64,000 nt of DNA, taken from assembly GCA_963920525.1 (NCBI GenBank), contig OY986436.1, positions 178,657,361 through 178,721,360 of the forward strand, read 5' to 3'. A program made the position numbers and the translations under genes. Each line of letters begins with the position of its first letter. Positions within the stretch are counted from its first letter, which is position 1. The stretch is from Dichetophora obliterata. Lineage: Eukaryota; Arthropoda; Insecta; Diptera; Sciomyzidae. Of this stretch, positions 45,076-56,115 are shown in pieces. The notes under the pieces were generated by a model. It saw nothing but the letters and a program-made list of their open reading frames with translations. It was not told the origin of the DNA and searched no databases.

Positions 45076-45203
45076 TGATTTTATTGCAATTTCGGCCCTG
45101 CTACAGGCTTCATCAAAAATCTTTGTGATGCCACCACCGGGAATCGAAACCGGGTGTGGATCGCCGAGTCAGCGCGATTAAGAGACGTTTGCGCTAAGCC
45201 AGA
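45076..45203 (-). mobile_element. tRNA-derived SINE-like unit
   Basis: On the minus strand an A-box-like TGGCTTAGCGCAAACG (about 45202-45187) is followed, about 35 nt later, by GGTTTCGATTCCC (45151-45139), a B-box with one extra T. Together they resemble an RNA polymerase III promoter of a tRNA-related SINE. The body continues with 'gatgaagcctgtagcagggc' and ends 'ttgcaataaaatca'. No full cloverleaf was found, so it is not a functional tRNA gene. Confidence 0.5.
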
Positions 45204-46194
45204 CTTTTTGGAAGGATTTCACAGAAGAATCTATTTTCTGAACGCAACCGTAAGAAGAGGCTAGAGTTCGCTAAAAGGTATCGTCATTCAGGAACAAAAG
45301 AGTGGAAGATAGTATTGCTTTCAGACGAAACTAAAATAGAGTGTCTCCCGATGGAAAATATATGTCCGTCGCCCCAAGGTCAAAGGAGTTCGACGCAAAG
45401 TTCACCCGAGCTACACTGAAGCATGGAGAAAGAAGCATTATGCTTTGGGGTGCTATGTCATGCAGTGGTGTCGCCCAATTGCAAAAAATTGAGGGTCTTA
45501 TGAACCGGTTCGAACATATTGCAATTCTGGACAATGTGATGCTGCCTTATTCGGATGAAAATATGCCCGTAACTTGCATATTTCAGCAGGACAATGACCC
45601 GAAGCACACCGCTCGGCTGGTCAAGCAGTGGTTTTCAGATAATCAAGTTACTGTTCTGGACTGGCTATCTTGCAGTCCTGACCTCAATCCAATTGAGAAC
45701 TTAAGGCTGGTTATAAAAAAAGAAGTGAGCTTGCTCAAGATAGGCAACTTTGATAAGCTGTACGATAAAACAAAAAAGTTTGGGAAGCGCTTCCTAACAG
45801 AGTTTGTGAAAATTTAGTAGAGTCTATGCCTCGCAAATGTGAAGCAGTAATTGACAGCAATGGTTTTGGTACAAAATATTGACAAAATAATAATAATTAC
45901 TATCTAAAATATTAAAAACTCAAGTGTCCTTAATTATATGCACAACTCATTTGATTATGTATTTATGTTTTTTCCAGATTTTCAAAAATACTGTTGAATC
46001 TTATATATTAATAGGCAAACATCAAATGTTGTCGTACACTTTTTCGATATTAATTTTAGAATAAGGGCAATGAAACTTATATCATTTGAAAGGTTCTGCG
46101 CCCTATATGTGCAGAATCAGTTTAAATTTTAAATTTATGACTTCTGACCCGAAATATTAACGTTGAAAATTTTAATTATTTTTAGTGAGGAGTA

Positions 46195-46490
46195 TCAGTG
46201 CTAGGAAGAGGTAGAATGAGGTGTAGAATGATGAATGAGGTGTCAAATGAAAGATCTGGCTGCACAGTATGATTACATTTCAGATTGGTGACCTTTGACC
46301 TAAAATATGAGCATAAAAAGAGTATTTATTAAATAAAAAGGTTAAACTGTAACAGATGGGAGAATATAATGTAAGATGGAATTTTAGACATTGATAAGGT
46401 GTACAAAAAATACTTCCAACATTTTGCGCCATATCCTACGGATACCCTACAATAAGCATTTTTGTATACAACAAGAGTGAATATATATTG
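46195..46490. repeat. Dispersed repeat, copy B
   Basis: Matches copy A (39885-40440) without the hAT MITE ('gtgacctttgacctaaaata', 'gataccctacaataagcatt'). Confidence 0.6.
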
Positions 46491-48460
46491 TGATGGTGAA
46501 ATTTCTTACAAATAGTAAAGTCTTAAAAATTTTCGTTCGTTTAACATCTATCAATATATTATTACGCAAACAAAAAAATTGTGGTACCATTTTACCAGTG
46601 TTAACGTCAGCATATTCACATAAATCTTACACCGTTGGAAAGGTACTGTTCGAGTACATTTACAGAATATAATTTTTATTCGAATAAGTTGTCATTAAGA
46701 TAGGTAAAACCAAGCAAATGTAAAAACTTTTTTCCCAATTAGACAGTGCAAGCTAATAGCAACACAGGTCTCTGTTGAATATCGTTGCTGTAGCATACAC
46801 GAGAGAGAAGAGAGTGACTCGGAATACTTCAACAGAGCTGTGTGGCATTGTTGTTGTTGTTGCTGTTTCTTAATTACTCTCTCGAACTGATAACCTGATA
46901 GAATGAAGTATTTTCATTCAGTGAACCCAGTGGTAAATAGACACAGGACGTAACCAATTATTTCTTTAATAACTATAGAGTTAATAATTGAGTTTTTGAA
47001 GTGAAAACTGTAGAGGAAAATCTTTTACGAGACCCTTCCTCATGACACGAAATCCACAAATTAAGAGAAATGCCTATTTCATTCAGTTTTAGTCGTATTA
47101 GCCAAAAATGTACAAAATGAAATAAATTTGGTTTGTTAGTGCTATTTCAAAAACGTTGCCATGACTACTTTCAGCAGCTGTTAAACGACAACACTGTTTG
47201 TTTGTTTGTTTGCTGGTTTGGACTTTATCCCTTTCAGACCTGACGCTAAGCTGCTGAGAATTTTTTTATGATTTTTGGAGTAAATAGACTTTATATGCTG
47301 TGAAAATATATTCAAAGCCAAAACTTTGATATTTTCATGTCTTTCAAGGATTTTCAAGAACAAAAATTTTGTACTGAAAAATTTTTTTTTGTGAACCAAA
47401 TGACCTCAAATCAATTAAGATTTTAAAATATGTTAAAATGTGTCCACTTCACTAAAATTGCGCTATTAGTATTTTAGTAAATGAAAAAACAACTAACGTT
47501 CGCTGCTCACATTTTAAAAAAATAAGTATGACGCGAGAATTCCGTGAAAATTTAAGAAACGGCATAATTAACATCGAAACAATATGAGAAGCAAACGTAA
47601 TCAATAATTAGCGCAATCGATACATGAAAATTTGTTGAACATTCTGATTCTGATAACAGCGAGTACTGAGTACGTTAAATGAGTTGTGAATATTTATTAG
47701 CCAAATATATTTATCAATGTAATGTTTTTTTAACTTTGATAAACGTTTTTCAATAAAAATTAAAAAAAAAAACAAAAAACAAATCGATTTTGATATGGTC
47801 GAACCACAGGCGATACAAGTAATTAAAAAACAGGCTTTTGCATAAAGGTCTTTTGCAAAAGGTCACGACCTATTCAATTTAAATTAGACCAAAACTAACT
47901 GTTTTTCGTTAACAAAACAATGAATTTTCTTAAAGTTTCTATGTTTATATAGTGTTCCTAATTAGTTGCACGGAGCTGTACTTAAAAAATGGATATGAGT
48001 CTTTCTCGTGCAAAATTGATTACATTTTTATTATTCTTTTATTTTTGTTTTTGTGGATATTTTTTTTTAATTTTTTTATCGAGTAAACAAGAAGATAATC
48101 TAGTTTTTACCTATAATATCTTATTGAATGATACAAATTAAGATTTTTTTTTCACTGTTTATTGAAAAACATATTTTTAAAAAATTATATCAAGAGTATT
48201 TTTTGAAATTTTTGTAGTTTTTGTCTGTCGTTAAGGAAGAGAATAACAGAATTGTTGGCTGCCTTTTAAGCTATTTCGAAATAGATATCTGAATCACTGT
48301 GGGTTCATTAGACTAGTTAACAATTTCGATGTTTTATATCTTTTACAGGCTAACAGACTGAATACGTTCATAGTAGTCTCAAACTATTACATGAAAAATT
48401 TAACAAACAGAAAATATTGACATCAAGAGCTTCAAAAATTAGAAATTTATCTTGGCAAGT
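46490..48460. other. No identifiable gene
   Basis: AT-rich sequence with short frames only. A GTT trinucleotide run ('ttgttgttgttgttgctg') lies near 46848. Confidence 0.45.
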
Positions 48461-48465
48461 ATTTA

Positions 48466-49397
48466 CAGGGTTGCCCATATTCGACGGACCCATCTGGCAA
48501 CGCCATAACTTTTGACAGAGATGTCAGATCGCTTAATGACATACCGCGTTTGAAGCGTCAGTCCAAGCAGATTTTTACCATGGAACAATACACGCCACGC
48601 GAGCGCTCTGAAAGAGTCTTCGAAATGGCCGAAGATGACGAGGAATTTTGGAACAAAATTATCTTGTCCGATGAAGCCCATTTCACATTGAAAGGGACCG
48701 TAAATAAGCAAAATTGCCGTATTTACGCCACTGAAAATCCTCAGGAGATTCAAGAAGTGCCTCTTCATGACGAAAAAGTCACAGTTTGGTGCGGCGTTAG
48801 TGCGAAAACGGTCATTGGGCCGTTTTTCTTTCAAAATGAAAATGGCCATGCTGTTACCATCAACCAGGAGCGTTATCGCGACATGATGACCAATTTTGTG
48901 ATGCCAATTATTCGTCGAAAGCGTATGAGGCAGTTCTGGTTTCAACAAGACGGCGCTCCACCGCACACAAGTCGCATAACAATCGATTTCTGAAGAATTT
49001 GTTTCCGGGCCGTTTGATGTCGAAAAGTGGTGATTTGGACTGGCCACCGCGTTCGCCCGATTTGACACCGCCTGACTTCTTCTTGTGGGGATATTTGAAG
49101 TCAAAAGTTTACGTTAACAAGCCAAGGACCGTAGAAGAGCTCAAGGACAACATTCGTGAAGAAATAGCCGCTATTCCGGCCGAAATGTTGGCGAAAACGA
49201 TGGAAAATGCTGCAAAAAGGGCACAATACGCCATCAACGTCAGAGGCGGCCATTTGAGAGATATCATATTCAAAAATTGATGTAAACAAATCTACTTGGA
49301 ACAAATTAAATGAATAAGATTGCCAACCGCCAAATTTTTATTTTTTTCTTTGATTTTTTTAAAAAAAACATGGGTCCGTCGAATATGGGCAACCCTG
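48466..49397 (+). mobile_element. rosa-like mariner (DD41D) internal-deletion derivative, copy 2
   Basis: TA-flanked, with inverted ends CAGGGTTGCCCATATTCGAC. The 5' stub MEQYTPRERSERVFEMAED joins directly to WNKIILSDEAHFTLKGTVNK, so the DNA-binding half is mostly deleted. Then come VTVWCGVSAKTVIGPFFF, FQQDGAPPHTSRITIDF, a 1-nt frameshift at about 48992, FPGRLMSKSGDLDWPPRSPD and DFFLWGYLKSKVYVNKP. Three Asp with 41 residues between the last two (DD41D). It is the same family as 15162-16105, but the termini differ past 20 bp (CGGACCCAT against AGCGCCCAT). Confidence 0.88.
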
Positions 49398-49560
49398 TAC
49401 TTTATTTATTTATTTATCTTTTCTTTATAAAAACTAAAATTAAAGGCTTACATCAGTACACTTAGAACTATGTTCTTTTATAGTACAAAAACCATTAAGT
49501 TTAGTTAATTAAATAAGAATTAAATTAGATTAAAATTATAAAAACCGGGAAGTATGTAAA
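49398..49560 (-). mobile_element. LINE 3' tail, minus strand
   Basis: 'agataaataaataaataaag' on the minus strand, preceded by AT-rich sequence like the 3' UTR of the LINE at 7490-8196. No coding part is left. Confidence 0.4.
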
Positions 49561-49921
49561 TATAATGAACCAAAAAACCAATACTTTGAAACTGTTGAAT
49601 GTTATGCATGTTTTGCATGTCTTTTATTCAAAAATAAGTCATTTTGCATAGTTTGCAGAAAAAAATATTAAAATTAAACTAGGAGTAGCAGTTGCTTAGC
49701 AAACGCGTAAGCTGGCTACATAAATTGATACGTTGAAGATGCATTTAAGTTGGGTCGCTCGATCTAATAAACTTTTCCCAAAGCAATAAAAGTAAAGATA
49801 TAATGTTGTGTTCTCTCAAAAAATTGACATATTTCGTTTTGTCATTGTTAGGGAGATTTGCGTAATGAATAAACTTACGATCTCATAAACATTTCAATAC
49901 AAAAAAATTTTAATTTATTTA

Positions 49922-51150
49922 AATTTATTGCATATTCATTAATTTATTTAATTCTCGGCGTTTCTCAACCAACCCTTTCTTTTCATTTATTTTTTTAAGC
50001 CGATCATAAGAAATAGCTGGTTCGATTATAAGTCCACTTATACTACGTGCCCTTGAGAATGCTTTATATGCCATTTCTAATGCAAATTCTTTTTCTTCAA
50101 TATCGGCAACTGCTTGATCGAGTGTTAATCGTTGCGATCTATGAATACTAATCGCATAAGCAAGTTGTAGTGGAATTTGCTTGCGAGTAAAATTGTTAGA
50201 TCCTTTTTTAAATGATTCTACAGCAGGAGGAATAGGTAATACATTAGAGTTGTTGTATTTTGGTCCAGAATAATTGGGAAACTTGACCAAAATGCACAAA
50301 GGAAATTCTTCTATAAATCGGCTCTTTCGCAATGGTTATAAACAATTTTAACAACCTCACCGATGCAATGGCAGCTGAAGTGAAAAGATTTTGCCTCAAA
50401 ATAACTTGTGCACCCTTACATAGACATAACTTTGGGCTTAAACCTCTTGCATTGGCGTCGGAAGCGGGGGGGCAAGGTGGGCAGTTGCCCCCCCACTTTT
50501 TTAGCTAGATAAACAATTTAAAAGGAAAAGTTATTCAAAATATCAGTTTTTTACAACGATAATATTTTTGTATTATATATTTTCCTCTTCTTTCTCTCTT
50601 CTTCATGTTTCATGTGAAGAAATTTTGGTGAACTTTTTTGCACCACCATTTGTACTGCCCCCCCATTTGTACTGCCCCCACAGATGAAATTCGCTTCCGA
50701 CGCGATTGACCTCTTGCAACGTCGGATGAGGCTAACAACGCTCGTGGGTCATTGTGTAAAGCATTGAGGATTGTTACAGCATTGCCAACATTTCTGAGCT
50801 TCTCAATGTTATATTCTTCAATTTCAGCGTTCTTCGAGATTAATCTTAACACATTTTAATTCGAAAAAAATAACGCTGATTGAACCTGATTGAACCTGGT
50901 CGATAAGAGGTCGTAGTCTTGTAGAGTCAGTTCTACTGATGATACTCTTAGTAAACATTCCCTGAAAGCTTGTTGTTCTGGTCGAATTTATCTCATTATC
51001 TGGTTCAATACGAACACTTTGCTTATTTGACGATAGACTAATTGACCTTGAGTGACGATAACATCACCTGACCTCGGATTCCCGTAAAGTGGGATAACTC
51101 CAACTGGCTGCAGTTGATTGAAATCTCAGAAGAACAGCACTATGTACCTT
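49922..51150 (-). pseudogene. PIF1-type helicase fragment (Helitron-like), interrupted by a hAT MITE
   Basis: Minus-strand pieces, in order: LQPVGVIPLYGNPRSGDVIV and TQGQLVYRQISKVFVLNQ (about 51115-51000), QQAFRECLLRVSSVELTLQD (about 50970-50910), LRLISKNAEIEEYNIEKLRN, LHNDPRALLASSDVARG (50852-50717), then past the MITE LSPKLCLCKGAQVILRQNLF, and finally FPLCILVKFPNYSGPKYNN to HRSQRLTLDQAVADIEEKEF (50332-49925). These are the C-terminal helicase motifs of PIF1-like proteins, as in Helitrons; SQGLT is changed to SQRLT. Frameshifts and a MITE insertion make it non-functional. No Rep domain is present. Confidence 0.75.
50450..50708. mobile_element. 259-bp hAT MITE, copy 2 (inverted relative to copy 1)
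   Basis: The termini CATTGGCGTCGGAAGCG and, reversed, CAATCGCGTCGGAAGCG, with perfect 8-bp duplications ACCTCTTG (50442-50449 and 50709-50716). Sequence is collinear with 39984-40240 in reverse. Its insertion splits the helicase frame exactly at DVARG. Confidence 0.88.
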
Positions 51151-51359
51151 TTTAATCAGGATCGGCAAAGAATAATGAATGTTTTTTGTATTAAAAGTGT
51201 TGTCACAGTTTCTTACAAATTTTTGCAGTGTGGGTTGAAAAAATTTCAGAAGGTATAAAAGAATTTTATCTTGAATCCTGTTAAACATAAATTTAATTAG
51301 AAAATAAACATAAATTTTTACTTTTAACATGAAAACATTCATCATTCTCTGTCGAAGCT

Positions 51360-52380
51360 GCAAAAAAATATTACAAGCAATAGCAGCAGCGTAGCGAGTG
51401 CAAACAGCGACTCTGTATAAAGCACAGCATCACCGCATGCCAAAATCGATAGCTGCTACTGTAAAGCCTGCTTGAAAAATGTTAAAAAGCGACAGCAACA
51501 GCAAGAAGACGACTTAAGAATGCGATAGATTGCTGTTACTGAGGCTTCGATAATGTTCCAAAATTACAGCACGACTGAAAAACCGAACGTTCGCTGCCGC
51601 TGAAACTAGCCGAAGCATAATTTATTTATGGAAAATTGCAAAATAAATTGCTAAAGCGCAGCCAAAGTAAAAACGTGAATGCTTTTGCTAATTTGGCAGC
51701 ATCAATTTAAGCCTTGAACAATAGTATGCATCAAAGTCATGAAATAACTGTTGATCCCGTAACGCCTAAGGGTGAGAAAATCGACACCCTTCCCCTTCCA
51801 TACGATTTTTTTATCGAAATTAATAATCAATTAACAAAAATTTATGCGAAATATTCTAAACACTAGCACTTTTCACTATTATTGATACTTTCTATTCGTA
51901 CACCGACAAACATACGCGAACTTGTCCTTCCATGTCGATCGGTTTTTGACAGATACATAAATTTGTTTTGTTTGCACAACAAAAGCAATAAGAAGCAGTA
52001 AGCTACACCCAGTTGTATTATGAATCCTCGAAGACGAAGTCTTCGAAGCCCTCTTGAAGACGCATACTGAGTACGCATACTCAGAGTGCACGCTGATACT
52101 CTGCAAGACAAGTCATTATACTGTCAGCAAAAAACCTTGAATGCTCTCTCATAAAAAATTTGTTTTATGCTTCGAGATTAATGCGGACGATCTGCAAGAC
52201 TCGTATGCATATTTTCAGCAAGTATCTCAGATGTGCTCTCATTAAGAAATTGCTTTTGTAATGCTCAGAAGTGCATAACTCGTTCGCATATTTCCATCAT
52301 ATGTCCATTACTAAAATTGTATTTGTTATTTGGAATCATCGAGACGATTGACAGTCAGTTGTGATTTAAATTGCGAGTTT
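51360..52380. other. No identifiable gene; local palindromes
   Basis: 'cctcgaagacgaagtcttcg' at about 52025 is a short palindrome. 51955-52005 ('ttgttttgtttgcacaacaa', 'gcaataagaagca') recurs at 55140-55170, on the other side of the rosa-like element, so the same dispersed repeat flanks it. Confidence 0.4.
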
Positions 52381-53438
52381 GAAGCACGTTGAATTTTCGG
52401 TATAATTTATATAGTAAATGCTTATAGTAAAGGTTGGTTAAATTTTAAGGGCCGATGTTAATTTTGAATAAAACACAAATTATTTAGGAAATTATTGTCA
52501 TTTCTTTTTATTATGATAAAATTGGTATGGTTCAATTATGTATAGTACAAAATATCGCCCGAATAGCCACCGCGACCTCGGCGACACACCTCCATCCGAA
52601 GGTCCAAATTTTCGATGAAGCTGAGGCATAATTGAGGTTCTATGCCGTTAATGTGCCAAATTATCACATCCTTTAGCTCTTGAATTGTTGCTGGCTTATC
52701 GACGTACACCCTTTTTTCCAAATAACTCCAAAGAAAGAAGTCCAACGGTGTCAAATCACATGATCTTGGCGGCCAATTGACATCGCCACCATGTGAGATG
52801 GAGACACAGCCATTGAATTTGTCGCGCAAAAGAGCCATTGTTTCGTTAGCTTTGTGGCAAGTGGCATCGTCCTGTTGAAACCACATATCGTCCACATCCA
52901 TATCTTCCAATTCGGCCCATAAAAAGTTCGTTATCATCTCACAATAGCTAATACCATTCACAGTAACTGCCTGACCGGCTTTATTTTGGAAAAAATACGG
53001 CTCGATGATGCCGCCAGCCCATAAAACGCACCAAACTGTCACTCTTTGTGGGTGATCACTCTTGGATTATGTTTCGCCAAAATATGGCAATTCTGCTTTT
53101 TGACGAATCCACTGAGGTTCACCTCAGTACCTCATCACTGAAGATGATTTTCTTCGAAAATTGATCATCAACTGTTGCCATTTCTTGCCACCATTCTGAC
53201 CATTGACGACGCTTGAAATGGTCAAGAGGCTTTAGTTCTTGAGTCAATTGCACCTTGTAAGCGTGTAAATGCAAGTCTTTATGCATAATGTTCATCAACG
53301 ACGAGCGTGAGAGGTGCAATTGTTGGGCACGACGACGAGTTGAGGTGGACGGCTCTTCAGCCACACTGTCGCGAACAGCAGCAATATTTTCTGCAGTACG
53401 AGCTGTACGAGCATGCACTGGTGTTTTCACATCTCCTA

Positions 53439-53451
53439 CTGACCCGGTTTA
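53439..53451. repeat. 13-bp target-site duplication, left
   Basis: CTGACCCGGTTTA, identical to 54788-54800. Confidence 0.9.
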
Positions 53452-54787
53452 AAACCCGCCAGAGGACCTTCGGGGAATCTGCCTGTCCCAAGCCAGGAAT
53501 GGAAGGGTGAGGGTTGGTTATTGGATGGGCAGTTCATGGGGCACGGCCCATGAACTGATCTCATAATGAGTTCTTTCTGGAGGCACGGCTCCTGAATGTT
53601 CGTCTGATAACTGTAAAAGAAAAGGTTTACCTAGAGCCTTGGATGTTGCTGCCAAATTCTTGGAGAAAGCATTGTTTTGATATTAAGTTATCATAACACC
53701 GTAGTTGTAATATGCTTTCGATGGACGATCAATCCAACATAACTTGAAGAGCGGGGATAGTCATCCATCAATGATGAGGAGACCTGATCTATTGTTGATC
53801 TGCAGACCTATCTTAGAATAAAGGTTATTATGTAGGAAACATTTAACCTTCGGACCGTTGTATAAGCAAATTTGTATACAACGGCTCATGCTTCTTAGTT
53901 TTCTGTTAAGGCTTTTATTAGTCTTAATTTAGGAAAACGACGTTGCATAAGTAGAATTGAGGTTTACCCGGTTTTACTGGGAAACCTATGGTTATTTTTT
54001 TAACCTTGCCAAGTACAATTCGAGTGGCTGAAGGTGTCACAGTCAGATATAAATGTTCTAAGAACTTTTGGTCTGTAGACGGAATGTTGAAGAGCCTTGT
54101 CAGGTGGAGCCTTTTGCCCGGGTTTTGACTATCATATGGGTTAGGCCCACGTGGGGTTTTAATAGCGCTCTGGTTTGTGGTTAGGCCAGAAAGGCCGGTG
54201 TGAGTTACACTTTAGTTGAACTCGGGCTGGTGATTCCCTTAAATTACTAAGAGAATGATGGTAGATTGAATCTCGCCAATTTCAAACAGTAAATGTTAGG
54301 AAGGTAAGCAACTACCGGATCAATATACTGTTACCTTTGGAATTTGAGTACAGGCGACGGGGAAACCTAAATAGTCTGAGTTGTGACCATTTGAGATTGA
54401 GGAATTTGATTGCATGAGTGACAGGCCTAGTTGCCGCCTTAATTTTTCGTGTCAGAGAGTGATGACCTCTGATATGAATGGGATGATTTTGTGCGGATCA
54501 AATAAAGGGTTGTATTACTTGGTATAGTATACTGAGATGACCCATGGTTATTAAAATAACCAAGTCATGTTTAAATTCGAGTGACTGAATGAGTCACGGT
54601 CATGTATAGTGTCTTTTTGACATCAGTGCTGGGGTTCTGTGGCATGTAATTAGAGGAACCTTTCAAAAATGGTCTTTCTTGAATTCCGAAGGGGCGTTGA
54701 CCGACGCTTCATATTTGTCCCAAGCATTGGAGCACCGTTGAATTAAGCCTTCGCGGCAGGGGTCAACGTTAAAAACATAGTGGCTTT
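53452..54787. mobile_element. Unclassified 1.34-kb non-coding element, copy 2 (inverted)
   Basis: The reverse complement of 8820-10159 with the same two ends (AAACCCGCC here; AAAGCCACTATG reversed at the far end), inserted in a mariner gene. Perfect 13-bp duplication. No ORF of 60 codons inside. The internal duplication is also present (near 54015 and 54565). Length differs from copy 1 by only 4 bp. Confidence 0.8.
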
Positions 54788-55594
54788 CTGACCCGGTTTA
54801 CTCAAATTTTTGCACGAGTTTTCCGATTGTACGCATATTTGGACGATTAAATTAACCGAAAAAATCACGAAGTGCACGATATGCATTTTGATTTGAACGT
54901 CCATTTTCATAATAAGCCTGAATAAATTTTACGCGTTGCTCGATTGTGTATCTTTCCATGGTTCAAATCGAATTAGTCTGCAATTGAGAAATGTCAAATG
55001 AAATGCGGAAAAAACTTGACGCTTAGGTGTGGTTCACATTCAACATCGGCCCTTAAAATTTAACCACCCTTTATATGCTTATAAGCAAACTGAATTCAGC
55101 TATCAACTACAATGAAACATATGGAAATACAAATACATTTGTTTTGTTTGCACAACAAAAGCATTAAGAAGCTATAAGCTGAAGCAAAGTGAATTCAGCG
55201 AACAACAAAACATATGGAAATATTTTTTCAACTTACGTATAAACTAAATGGAATTTCAAAATGTTAGCTTCGTTAAGAAATAATATTAGAGGCGTAGAAT
55301 AGTTTAGAAAAAACAATTTTAAAATCGGTCAACCCATTTAGAAGTTATGCTCTGTCTAACATTTTTCAGACAAGCTTTTCAATGGCCCAATAAATATTAA
55401 GGCCATATTTTACTTATTTACTATAAATAAATTTAAATTTACTATAATTAATTAGATCGGTGAAAAAACGTTAAATTTTCAAAGAAATTGTTTTACTTTT
55501 AAAAATAGTTAAAAAAAACAATTTTTAATTACATTTAACAACAATTACAATCAATCTTTGAAAAAAATTTTAAAAATAAAATTATCAAAAATTC

Positions 55595-55672
55595 TTTTTG
55601 CTATACTATAGTATATTATACTGTATAGTATAGTATAATAGAGTATATTAAACTATAGTATATTCTGCTAAC
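55595..55672. repeat. TATAGTA-rich palindromic microsatellite
   Basis: 'ctatactatagtatattata', 'ctgtatagtatagtataata' and similar words, self-complementary over about 75 bp. It truncates the end of the adjoining mariner relic. Confidence 0.7.
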
Positions 55673-56115
55673 ACTCATTTTGACCTTAATGTGCGTGAAT
55701 AAAAAGAAGTCATAGGGTTCCAAATCAGGACTGTACGCCGGATGTAGCAATAATTCGATGTTTTGAGTTCTCAAAAACTCCTTTATTTGAGCTGTACCTC
55801 GCATTGTCTTGATCAGGAATGATTCTTTGGCGCATGTTTTTTGTCCTTATTTCATGGAATACTTCTGGCAAACAAATGTTTTTGTACCATTCCAAATTGA
55901 CCATTCCAAATTCCAAATTGGCCACATGACAAGTTTTTTGTTTTTTTTTTGATTTTGTGACATTATATTAAAAATTTCACATGACAGCTCGAGCTTCGAG
56001 CTCAAACAACTTTTTTGGATTTGCTTAATTTTGAAAAGCCCATGTAGTTGACAGCTGTTAACTTTCAGGCTTATACGCATAAATCCATGATTCGGCACTA
56101 GTCACTATCTTTTAA
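55616..56115 (-). mobile_element. mariner relic (DD34D type)
   Basis: Minus-strand pieces read ESWIYAYKPES (about 56095-56055), EWYKNICLPEVFHEIRTKN and IIPDQDNARYSS (about 55890-55790), then IKEFLRTQNIELLLHPAYSP and DLEPYDFFLF (55790-55690). The first catalytic Asp is lost (AESW for DESW); the other two remain. Several frameshifts. Confidence 0.8.

Larger units (their letters stand above)
44272..45945 (+). mobile_element. Tc1-family element with nested MITE and SINE
   Basis: The ends GTGCAACAAAGTAGGGAC and, reversed, GTGCATATAATTAAGGAC. The N-terminal HTH (44401-44520) reads STQKIIIQMHQDGRSCRQIA. It breaks at SKNMV and resumes at about 45211 as KKRLEFAKRYRH and WKIVLLSDETK. After a frameshift come FTRATLKHGERSIMLWGAMS, FQQDNDPKHTA, SPDLNPIENLRLV (45341-45817). 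The catalytic triad Asp, Asp, Glu (SDE, QDN, IEN) is visible, but the coding region is interrupted and shifted. A third TIR-like word sits at 42828. Confidence 0.85.
52430..55071 (-). mobile_element. rosa-like mariner (DD41-42D), full length, split by the 1.34-kb element
   Basis: The inverted ends AAGGKTGGTTAAATTTTAAG with TA on both sides. Without the insert it is about 1.29 kb. The minus-strand transposase starts near 54960 (MERYTIEQRVKFIQAYYENG), continues past the insert as VHARTARTAENIAAVRDSVA, RRRAQQLHLSRSSLMNIM, LHAYKVQLTQELKPLDHFKR, IIFSDE, then MTVWCVLWAGGIIEPYFFQN, WFQQDDATCHK and DLTPLDFFLWSYLEKRVYVD. Stops and frameshifts occur at 54860-54870 and 53040-53130. It keeps the DNA-binding half that copies 1 and 2 lack, but it is a different family by its termini. 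Confidence 0.88.

Noticed and set aside
45076..45203. Functional tRNA gene
   Set aside because: The B-box has an extra base and no acceptor-stem pairing or anticodon arm could be drawn.
48463..49104. 213-codon open frame on the minus strand
   Set aside because: It is the exact antisense of the rosa-like transposase and contains no domain of its own.
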